NCBI GenBank assembly: GCA_030699485.1
Contig: JAUYMM010000005.1
Span: forward strand, 1-5,976
DNA from: Candidatus Woesebacteria bacterium
GTDB lineage: Bacteria; Patescibacteriota; Microgenomatia; UBA8517
Reading direction: 5' to 3'
Length of the DNA: 5,976 bases
Of this stretch, positions 1-5,038 are shown in pieces. The notes under the pieces are model-generated. The model was given only the letters and a program-made list of their open reading frames with translations. It was not told the origin of the DNA and ran no database searches. Position numbers and translations under genes: made by a program. How positions within the stretch are numbered: position 1 is the stretch's first letter; each line of letters opens with the position of its first letter.

Positions 1-403
1 TGAACACGATGAAGGAAATCACTGGGAGGCAGTTATGTTTGCAGGTAAAAATAATCTTTCCAATTTAACTATGATTGTTGATAGAAATAATATTCAAATT
101 GATGATTTTACAGAAAATGTAATGCCACTTGAACCACTTGCTGAAAAATATAAAGCTTTTAATTGGTCAGTCTTGGAAGTTGATGGACATAATATTGAAG
201 AAATATTAAACGCTTGTAAAAAAGCTAGGGCAATTTATGAAAATCCAACAGTAATTATTGCCCATACAATTCCCGGAAAAGGAATTGATTTTATGGAAAA
301 TAATCCTAACTGGCATGCAAAGGCTCCAAATGATGAACAAGCAAAGTTGGCGCTAAAAGAAATTAGAACAATGCAAGGAAAGATCAAAGAATATGGTGAA
401 TAA
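1..403 (+). CDS. Transketolase, N-terminal subunit (5' end cut by window)
   Basis: This is the C-terminal 133 residues of the thiamine-diphosphate-binding half of a split transketolase. The enzyme moves two-carbon ketol units between sugar phosphates in the cytoplasmic non-oxidative pentose phosphate pathway. The frame is open from base 2, and base 1 is the last base of the preceding codon. The first visible residues, EHDEGNHWEA, continue the family's GDG(x)EGxxWEA cofactor signature. The Asn pair of IVDRNNIQID (window residues 29-30) corresponds to the metal/diphosphate-binding Asn. DGHN (61-64), PGKG and NWHAKAP (His105) are also typical of the family. The internal ATG at 35 lies inside the conserved motif and is not the start. 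The stop at 401-403 lies inside the next gene, which encodes the partner subunit, so the two are probably translationally coupled. The family assignment is firm; the missing N-terminus cannot be judged. Confidence 0.95.
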   Translation, partial: EHDEGNHWEAVMFAGKNNLSNLTMIVDRNNIQIDDFTENVMPLEPLAEKYKAFNWSVLEVDGHNIEEILNACKKARAIYENPTVIIAHTIPGKGIDFMENNPNWHAKAPNDEQAKLALKEIRTMQGKIKEYGE

Positions 404-1388
404 AAAAATGTTTTTGTCAGATAAAATATTTAAAAAAGATATTGAATTAAAACTCATGAGGGATGGGTTTGGTTATGGTTTACTTGAGGCAGGAGAGAAA
501 GATGAAAGAATAGTAGTTTTGACAGCTGATTTAAAAGAATCAACGAGAGTTAATTACTTTGCAGAAAAGTTTCCGAATAGATTTATTGAAGTTGGTGTTG
601 CTGAGCAAAACTTAGTAACTATCGCTTCAGGCATGGCAAATTATGGCAAGATTCCATTTTGCACGTCTTATGCAATTTTTTCTCCTGGCAGAAATTGGGA
701 ACAAATTAGGACAACAATAGGAATTGATGGATACCCTGTAAAAATAATAGGGGCGCAAAGTGGACTTAATATCGGTCATTATGGGGTAACACATCAAGCG
801 CTGGAGGATATCGCCCTGATGAGGGTAATTCCAAATATGAATGTAATTGCCCCAAGTGATTATAATGAGGCTAAAAAAGCAACCTTATCTATGGCCGTAG
901 ACGATAAGCCATATTATATGCGACTACCTAGGATTGAGAGTCCAGTTTACACTACTGATAAAACTCCATTTATGTTTGGGAAGGCCAATGTTTTAACAGA
1001 AAGTAAAAAACCAGAAGTAATTATTATTGCAACAGGTTTGATGGTATATGAAGCACTTTTAGCTTACAAAGAACTTGAAAGAAATGGTATTGAAACAATT
1101 GTAATAAATGTTCATACAATAAAGCCATTGGATACAGAAACAATAATTAGATATGCAAAATTAACAGGTGCTGTGGTTACAATTGAAGAACATCAAGTAA
1201 TTGGGGGACTTGGCTCTGCAGTTTCAGAAACATTATCCAAAAACTTTCCAGTACCAATAGAAATTTTAGGTGTGCAAGATAGATTTGGCCAATCAGGAAA
1301 ACCGAAAGAATTGTTTAAAGAGTATGGATTAACAAAAGAAGATATTGCAAAAGCTGTCAAAAAGGTGATTGCTAGAAAAAACTCCTAA
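393..1388 (+). CDS. Transketolase, C-terminal subunit
   Basis: This 331-residue protein supplies the pyrimidine-binding and C-terminal domains of transketolase and should pair with the product of the preceding gene to form the active site. The pyrimidine domain occupies roughly residues 20-180. GVAEQNLV holds the catalytic Glu71 that activates thiamine diphosphate, SYAIFS holds the cofactor-stacking aromatic Phe96, and GVTHQALED holds substrate/cofactor-contacting His134. The C-terminal domain, about 195-325, contains EEHQVIGGLGS (265-275). The ATG at 393 overlaps the N-subunit stop by 11 nt. An AAGGA at 375-379 lies 13 nt upstream. GTG at 396 and ATG at 408 are possible alternative starts, since conserved sequence begins only near KLMRDGFG (20-27). 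The length fits the stand-alone C subunits of archaea and many uncultured bacteria. A 1-deoxyxylulose-5-phosphate synthase is unlikely, because that enzyme is a single chain and both halves here read as transketolase. Confidence 0.95.
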   Translation: MVNKKMFLSDKIFKKDIELKLMRDGFGYGLLEAGEKDERIVVLTADLKESTRVNYFAEKFPNRFIEVGVAEQNLVTIASGMANYGKIPFCTSYAIFSPGRNWEQIRTTIGIDGYPVKIIGAQSGLNIGHYGVTHQALEDIALMRVIPNMNVIAPSDYNEAKKATLSMAVDDKPYYMRLPRIESPVYTTDKTPFMFGKANVLTESKKPEVIIIATGLMVYEALLAYKELERNGIETIVINVHTIKPLDTETIIRYAKLTGAVVTIEEHQVIGGLGSAVSETLSKNFPVPIEILGVQDRFGQSGKPKELFKEYGLTKEDIAKAVKKVIARKNS

Positions 1389-1397
1389 GTGTAAACT
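1369..1397 (+). promoter_or_regulatory. Weak sigma70-like promoter before the aldolase
   Basis: TTGCTA (1369-1374) and TAAACT (1392-1397) are separated by exactly 17 bp, and each matches its consensus hexamer at 4 of 6 positions. The -35 lies in the last codons of the transketolase C subunit. The -10 ends 6 nt before the aldolase ATG at 1404, which would give an almost leaderless mRNA. The aldolase has no recognisable Shine-Dalgarno sequence in its 15-nt gap, which fits that reading. In AT-rich DNA a match of this quality can arise by chance, and read-through from the transketolase genes is equally possible. Confidence 0.3.
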
Positions 1398-1403
1398 TAT
1401 TAT

Positions 1404-2372
1404 ATGAATGAAACTGTCTACAAACTCCTAGTGCCTTATAAAGGAATACTTGCTGCAGATAGTACTGGAGGGATTAAAAAAAGGTTTGAAGCTGTTGGTC
1501 TTACTTTTACTCCAGAGCTAGATGTAAAATACAAAGAAATGATTTTTACAACTCCCAGCCTAGAACAATTTATTAGTGGGGTTATATTAAATGATACAAA
1601 CATTCGACAAAGAGTTTTTAATAATAATGGAATTGTTATGGGAATAAAAGTAGATGAAGGGCTTGAACCATTTAATAATACTGAAGAACAGATAACAAAA
1701 GGGTTTGACAGTTTGTCTAAAAGGTTAGATGAATATAAATTATTAGGTGCCGAGTTTACCAAATGGCGTGCAGTTATAAAAATTTCAGATATTTTTCCAA
1801 CAGACATATTTTTAGATGAAACTTTAAGCAAAATGGCAAAGTATGCCAAATTAGTTCAAAGTAAAGACATGATTCCAATTGTAGAACCTGAAGTGCTTTT
1901 GGATGGCAATCATACAACTACAAGATGTGCAGAAATAACCGAAAAAACGTTAAAAAAGTTATTTGAGCTACTACTATTGGAAGGTGTTGATCTAACTAAA
2001 GTAATTTTAAAAACAAATATGGTTTTACCCGGTAAAGATAGTAATGTAATTGCTATGCCATTGGAAGTAGCTGGGGCAACTTTAAGAGCTTTAAATGCTT
2101 CAGTACCAAAAGAAGTTCCTGGAATCGTTTTTCTGTCAGGTGGTCAATCTGCGGATGACGCAACAAATAATTTAAACGAGATTGTTAAGACTAAAGGAGA
2201 TTCTCCTTGGGATATATCATTCTCCTTTGAAAGAGCGCTTCAAGTAGAAGTGATGAAAGAGTGGGCTGGAAAAGACCTGCCTGCGCAGGCAGGTGAAAAT
2301 ATACCACGAGCACATGAGGCATTTTTAGAAAGACTTACTAAAGTCTCAAAAGCTAGAATGGGGGAACTATAA
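1404..2372 (+). CDS. Fructose-bisphosphate aldolase, class I (eukaryotic type)
   Basis: The enzyme cleaves fructose 1,6-bisphosphate to dihydroxyacetone phosphate and glyceraldehyde 3-phosphate, or the reverse, through a lysine Schiff base without metal. All the key residues of the muscle-type family are present: Asp19 in GILAADST, Lys82 in GIKVDEG, Lys120 and Arg122 in FTKWR, Glu161/Glu163 in VEPEV, the Schiff-base Lys203 in ILKTNMV, Ser245-Gly246 in FLSGGQS, and Arg277 in SFERAL. From Lys120 to Trp287 these sit at a constant offset of 26 from rabbit aldolase A numbering as I recall it. At 322 residues the protein is shorter than the usual ~360: the N-terminus is trimmed and the C-terminal tail with the family's terminal Tyr is absent. 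Residues 291-297 (DLPAQAG) are an insertion encoded by a GC-rich palindrome. No Shine-Dalgarno is seen. The stop shares one base with the next start, pointing to coupling with the sugar kinase. Confidence 0.95.
   Translation: MNETVYKLLVPYKGILAADSTGGIKKRFEAVGLTFTPELDVKYKEMIFTTPSLEQFISGVILNDTNIRQRVFNNNGIVMGIKVDEGLEPFNNTEEQITKGFDSLSKRLDEYKLLGAEFTKWRAVIKISDIFPTDIFLDETLSKMAKYAKLVQSKDMIPIVEPEVLLDGNHTTTRCAEITEKTLKKLFELLLLEGVDLTKVILKTNMVLPGKDSNVIAMPLEVAGATLRALNASVPKEVPGIVFLSGGQSADDATNNLNEIVKTKGDSPWDISFSFERALQVEVMKEWAGKDLPAQAGENIPRAHEAFLERLTKVSKARMGEL
2275..2294. repeat. Perfect 20-bp GC-rich palindrome inside the aldolase gene
   Basis: acctgcctgcgcaggcaggt is identical to its reverse complement over all 20 bases, and 14 of them are G or C in a gene that is mostly A+T. 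In RNA it could fold into an 8-bp stem with a GCGC loop. With the preceding base it encodes DLPAQAG, between WAGK (287-290) and ENIPRAHEAF (298-307). Related aldolases run from WGGK almost directly into KEN at this point, so the element adds about six residues without breaking the frame. It resembles a small dispersed palindromic repeat that tolerates in-frame insertion into genes. Only one copy is in this window. Confidence 0.75.
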
Positions 2373-3364
2373 TGGCAAATTTTGATCTTTTATCAATTGG
2401 AGATGCTAATCTTGATGCCTTTATTGTTCCCTCAGAATCAGAAACACTTTGTGATATTGATACAAAAAAGTGTTTTATTGCATTTTCTTATGCAGATAAA
2501 ATACCTGTTAAGAATTTAGAATTTGCAGTGGGTGGAAATTCTGCAAATAATGCAGTAGGAGTTAAAAGGTTAGGAGTTAACGTTGGATCCGTTTTAACTT
2601 TAGGAGATGATAGTACTGGCATTCAAATTATTGAAAAATTAAAAAAAGAAAACATTGATTTAACATATGTTATTCAACAACCATCAACTTTATCAAACTT
2701 TAATGTAGTTGTTTCCTACACTGGAGAAAGAACAATTTTTACATATCACGCGCCAAGATCATATGAGTTTCCAGTACAGCTTCCTAAAGTTCCGTGGGTG
2801 TATTTAACCTCAATGGGTGAGTCGTATAGACCTTTTTATAATCATATTACAGAGTGGTTGGTTAAAAATCCTGAAACTAAGCTTGCCTTTAATCCCGGAA
2901 GTTGGCAACTTCGAGGAGGGACAAAAGAAATTGGAAATGTATTTAAACTTTCCTATATAGTTTTTGTAAATAAACAGGAAGCAGAAAAATTAACTGGACA
3001 TGAAGCAAAATCAGAAGTAACAAAAGAACTTTTAATGGCACTTTCTGGATTGGGTCCAAAAATATCCGTAATTACAGATGGGGGAAATGGAGCCTATGTT
3101 TTTGATGGTCATAGATTTTTGCACTGTGGAGTTCTTCCAATGGATGCATATGAAAGAACTGGAGCTGGAGATGCTTTTGGGTCTGGTTTTTTAAGTGCAA
3201 TAATTAAAGGTAAAATTTTAGAAGATGCTTTAATCTGGGGTACAGTTAATTCAGCTTCAGTTATTGGTTATACAGGAGCTCAAAAGGGACTTTTAAAAGA
3301 AGAAGATATTGATACTTGGGTAGAACGTTTCAAGTCCTCAGGAGTTAAAGTAGAGGAGATGTAA
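2372..3364 (+). CDS. PfkB-family (ribokinase superfamily) sugar kinase
   Basis: This is an ATP-dependent kinase for a sugar, sugar phosphate or nucleoside, 330 residues long, which is normal for the family. LSIGDANLDAF (7-17) is the N-terminal strand with substrate-contacting Asp/Asn. GGNSANNAVGVKRLG (54-68) is PfkB signature 1. ITDGGNGAYVF (234-244) is the nucleotide-site strand and turn. ERTGAGDAFGSGF (261-273) is signature 2, with anion-hole glycines and catalytic Asp267. FNPGSW (173-178) and FVNKQEAEKLTG (198-209) are also typical. The start overlaps the aldolase stop by one base (TAATG), and GGGGGAA at 2360-2366 may act as a ribosome site. The substrate cannot be read from the sequence. 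The neighbouring aldolase and transketolase make fructose 6-phosphate or another sugar phosphate an attractive guess, but ribose, fructose or adenosine remain possible. Confidence 0.93.
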   Translation: MANFDLLSIGDANLDAFIVPSESETLCDIDTKKCFIAFSYADKIPVKNLEFAVGGNSANNAVGVKRLGVNVGSVLTLGDDSTGIQIIEKLKKENIDLTYVIQQPSTLSNFNVVVSYTGERTIFTYHAPRSYEFPVQLPKVPWVYLTSMGESYRPFYNHITEWLVKNPETKLAFNPGSWQLRGGTKEIGNVFKLSYIVFVNKQEAEKLTGHEAKSEVTKELLMALSGLGPKISVITDGGNGAYVFDGHRFLHCGVLPMDAYERTGAGDAFGSGFLSAIIKGKILEDALIWGTVNSASVIGYTGAQKGLLKEEDIDTWVERFKSSGVKVEEM

Positions 3365-3408
3365 AGTAAAGTACTTGACAAAAAGTAAGGAAGATGGTAT
3401 AAAGTAAG
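3363..3408. promoter_or_regulatory. Candidate operator: AAAGTAA heptamers at 19-bp spacing
   Basis: AAAGTAA occurs at 3363-3369, 3382-3388 and 3401-3407, so the copies are exactly 19 bp apart. The second and third extend to AAAGTAAG. A perfect 8-bp palindrome, AAGTACTT (3369-3376), overlaps the start of the -35 box, and TACTT/AAGTA arms (3372-3376, 3383-3387) flank the rest of it. The sites cover the upstream edge, the spacer and the transcription start of the promoter driving the toxin-antitoxin pair. AbrB-like antitoxins normally repress their own promoters, so autorepression by the product of the gene at 3411 is the natural inference. No binding evidence exists here. Confidence 0.5.
3375..3403 (+). 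promoter_or_regulatory. Sigma70-type promoter of the toxin-antitoxin pair
   Basis: A perfect -35 TTGACA (3375-3380) and a -10 TATAAA (3398-3403, 5 of 6) are separated by the ideal 17 bp. TGG just before the -10 supplies an extended -10 TGn. It lies in the largest intergenic gap of the window (46 bp). Transcription should begin about 6-8 nt after the -10, which falls on or just before the ATG at 3411. The mRNA would therefore have essentially no leader and no Shine-Dalgarno site. This is the best promoter in the window. Confidence 0.75.
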
Positions 3409-3410
3409 TC

Positions 3411-3677
3411 ATGGATGGAATTTTAACTTTAAGTTCAAAAAATCAACTTACACTTCCCGTGTCAATTGTTACTTTTTTGGGATTAGATAAGGGTGCAAAA
3501 CTTTGGACTAAAATTGTAAATAATATGATTGTAATAGAAAAAGTCAATAACTCGTGGGACTCCTTTCAAGGGATACTTGCAGACCATCCTATAAACAAAA
3601 AATATACTACATTACAAATTATAGAAATGGCTAAAAAAAAAGAAGGTCTTAGGTTAGCAAAAAAACATGGATTCTAA
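3411..3677 (+). CDS. AbrB/SpoVT-type antitoxin (VapB-like)
   Basis: This small protein of 88 residues is the predicted DNA-binding antitoxin of a type II pair. Residues 3-45 match the swapped-hairpin AbrB fold: LTLSSKNQLTLPVSI resembles the usual TSKGQITIPxxIR pattern, followed by LGLDKGAKL and the strand pair ending MIVIEKV. The remaining part, 46-88, is lysine-rich and helical in character (IIEMAKKKEGLRLAKK), as expected of the segment that wraps and blocks the toxin. The stop lies inside the PIN-toxin gene with an 11-nt overlap, the usual antitoxin-first order. No ribosome binding site precedes the ATG, and the promoter position implies leaderless translation. Autoregulation through the repeats around the promoter is likely by family behaviour but not shown. 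An ordinary AbrB transcription regulator is the alternative, made less likely by the adjacent PIN gene. Confidence 0.85.
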   Translation: MDGILTLSSKNQLTLPVSIVTFLGLDKGAKLWTKIVNNMIVIEKVNNSWDSFQGILADHPINKKYTTLQIIEMAKKKEGLRLAKKHGF

Positions 3678-4056
3678 ATTCATAGATACAAATATCTTTA
3701 TTGAAATATTTACAAGATTTGGTAAAAAATCTGATGATTCAAAAAAACTCGTTGAGTCAGATTCAAATCTTTGTACTAACCTACTTGTTATTTCAGAAGT
3801 TGTTTGGGTATTAAATTCAATTTATGAAATGAAAAAAAATTTAGCGGTTGATTGTCTCAAAAAAATATTATCATCTAATGTAGAAATTGAAAAAAAGAAA
3901 ATTATAGTAAACGCAGTTAATTTTTATGAATCTAATAATGTTGATTGGACAGATTGCTTGAATATGTTTTTACTTAAAGATGAAAAAATATCAAGAGTTT
4001 ATTCCTATGATAAAGGTCTAAATAAATTTAATTGGATCAAACGCCTCGAACCATGA
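3667..4056 (+). CDS. PIN-domain toxin (VapC-like ribonuclease)
   Basis: A 129-residue single-domain PIN protein, the usual length for a VapC-like endoribonuclease that cuts RNA in a metal-dependent way and halts translation when free of antitoxin. The acidic site is visible in order: Asp7 in FIDTNIFIE (with Asn9), Glu44 in LLVISEVVWVL, Asp93 and Asp96 in VDWTDCLN, and Asp115 in YSYDKGLNKF, which is the late conserved strand. All catalytic acids are kept, so the toxin looks functional. The ATG at 3667 lies within the antitoxin gene and has only a weak upstream AGG at 3651-3653, so translation probably depends on coupling to the antitoxin. The stop is TGA, showing that TGA is not recoded in this genome. 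The RNA target cannot be inferred. Confidence 0.88.
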   Translation: MDSKFIDTNIFIEIFTRFGKKSDDSKKLVESDSNLCTNLLVISEVVWVLNSIYEMKKNLAVDCLKKILSSNVEIEKKKIIVNAVNFYESNNVDWTDCLNMFLLKDEKISRVYSYDKGLNKFNWIKRLEP

Positions 4057-4065
4057 CGATTTTTG

Positions 4066-4074
4066 TGCTACATT
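4066..4074 (+). promoter_or_regulatory. Possible extended -10 before the dehydrogenase
   Basis: TGC followed by TACATT (4069-4074, 4 of 6 to TATAAT) forms an extended -10 arrangement that ends 7 nt before the ATG at 4082. The hexamer 17 bp upstream, TCGAAC (4046-4051), matches -35 at only three positions. The 25-nt gap after the toxin has no Shine-Dalgarno sequence, so a short or absent leader would be consistent. The evidence is thin and AT-rich background can produce it. Confidence 0.22.
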
Positions 4075-4081
4075 TAAGTAT

Positions 4082-5038
4082 ATGAAGATTTTTGTAACCA
4101 GAAAAATTCCAGGAGATTTAGAACCTCTTAAAAACGGCAATGAGGTTATTACCTCTGAGTTTGACAGGCCATTAACCGCTGAAGAATTAATTGAGAAAGC
4201 AAAAGGTGCTGATGGTCTCCTTAGTTTATTGAATGACAAAATTGATGGGGATGTAATGGATGCTATTGGTCCACAGCTTAAAGTAATAGCAAATTATGCA
4301 GTTGGTTTTGATAATATAAATATTGCTGAGGCAACAGATAGGGGAATAGTCGTAACAAATACTCCATGTGTTGAAGTAGATGAAGCAGTTGCAGAACATA
4401 CTTGGGCACTCGTCCTGAGCCTTAGTCGAAGGATAGTTGAGGCCGACGAAGCCACAAGAAGAGGAGCTTACAAAGGTTGGGAACCAGATATGTTTTTGGG
4501 AATGTCTTTAATAGGGAAAACACTTGGAATTGTAGGCTTTGGAGGGATTGGGGCAATGGTAGCAAGGAGGGCAGAGGGATACAATATGAATATTTTGTAT
4601 ACCAAACGGACAAAAGATGAAAAAAGTGTTGACCTTGATACTTTGTTGCAACAAAGCGATGTTGTTACACTTCATGTTCCACTTACAGATGAAACAAGGC
4701 ACATGATTAACAAAGAATCTTTGGCAAAAATGAAAAAGGGAAGTTTTCTGGTTAATACTGCAAGAGGATCAGTTGTTGATGAACATGATTTAGTAAACAG
4801 TCTTAGGGATGGTCATCTGGCAGGTGCTGCCCTTGATGTTTTTGATAATGAACCAAACATTGATCCAGAGTTAATCGGTATGCCAAATGTAATTACAACA
4901 CCACATATTGCCTCTGCAACCCATGAAGCAAGAGAGGCGATGGCAAAACTAGCAGTTGGTGGAATTTTAGATACTCTTTCTTCTAAAGAGCCTGTAAACA
5001 TAGTCAATAAAGAAGTATGGATGAACAGAAGAAAATAA
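4082..5038 (+). CDS. D-2-hydroxyacid dehydrogenase (glyoxylate/hydroxypyruvate reductase type)
   Basis: This 318-residue protein has the full D-isomer-specific 2-hydroxyacid dehydrogenase layout and most likely reduces glyoxylate or hydroxypyruvate to glycolate or D-glycerate. The substrate lobe (1-97, completed by the C-terminus) carries NYAVGFDNI (71-79) and TNTP (92-95). The nucleotide lobe has the dinucleotide motif GFGGIG (152-157). Catalytic residues are Arg228 in NTARGSVVDE, Glu257 in DNEP and His275 in TPHIASAT. The strand after the glycine loop ends LYTKRTK (172-178), with basic residues where strictly NAD-using members carry Asp, so NADP(H) use is plausible. The start is the first ATG after the toxin stop. 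The end overlaps the next gene by 22 nt. Phosphoglycerate dehydrogenase is less likely because there is no C-terminal regulatory domain and the N-terminus reads like the glyoxylate reductase branch. Confidence 0.93.
   Translation: MKIFVTRKIPGDLEPLKNGNEVITSEFDRPLTAEELIEKAKGADGLLSLLNDKIDGDVMDAIGPQLKVIANYAVGFDNINIAEATDRGIVVTNTPCVEVDEAVAEHTWALVLSLSRRIVEADEATRRGAYKGWEPDMFLGMSLIGKTLGIVGFGGIGAMVARRAEGYNMNILYTKRTKDEKSVDLDTLLQQSDVVTLHVPLTDETRHMINKESLAKMKKGSFLVNTARGSVVDEHDLVNSLRDGHLAGAALDVFDNEPNIDPELIGMPNVITTPHIASATHEAREAMAKLAVGGILDTLSSKEPVNIVNKEVWMNRRK
4413..4433. repeat. GC-richer imperfect hairpin-like segment, possible REP-type sequence
   Basis: Within the dehydrogenase, TCCTGAGC (4413-4420), CTTA and GTCGAAGGA (4425-4433) form an imperfect inverted repeat: TCCT pairs with AGGA, tandem G-A mismatches follow, then a further G-C pair. 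The pattern resembles a short repeat type, CCTGAGC-n-GTCGAAGG, that I recall from unrelated bacterial genomes but cannot check here. It encodes VLSLSRR (111-117), which aligns with the family without a gap, so it is not an obvious insertion. Chance is a real alternative. Confidence 0.25.

Noticed and set aside
1436..1849. Minus-strand open frame of 137 codons opposite the aldolase
   Set aside because: It is a shadow of a well-supported gene. Its translation shows no recognisable domain and it has no ribosome site or promoter of its own.
2275..2294. The palindrome as an internal transcription terminator
   Set aside because: The stem could form, but it is followed by GAAAATATACC with no U tract, and the downstream kinase overlaps the aldolase, arguing for continued transcription.
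2269..2299. GAAAA on both sides of the aldolase palindrome (2269-2273 and 2295-2299), as a possible target-site duplication
   Set aside because: The two copies are 26 bp apart, not a multiple of three, so simple insertion with this duplication would have broken the frame. GAAAA is also common in AT-rich coding DNA.
4054..4056. TGA at the end of the PIN toxin as a possible recoded glycine codon, as in Gracilibacteria or SR1
   Set aside because: The toxin is complete with its last conserved strand, and reading on would run into the gap before the dehydrogenase start. No in-frame TGA interrupts any gene here.
4057..4081. Rho-independent terminator after the toxin (run of T at 4060-4064)
   Set aside because: No GC-rich hairpin precedes the T run; the sequence before it is unpaired coding DNA.
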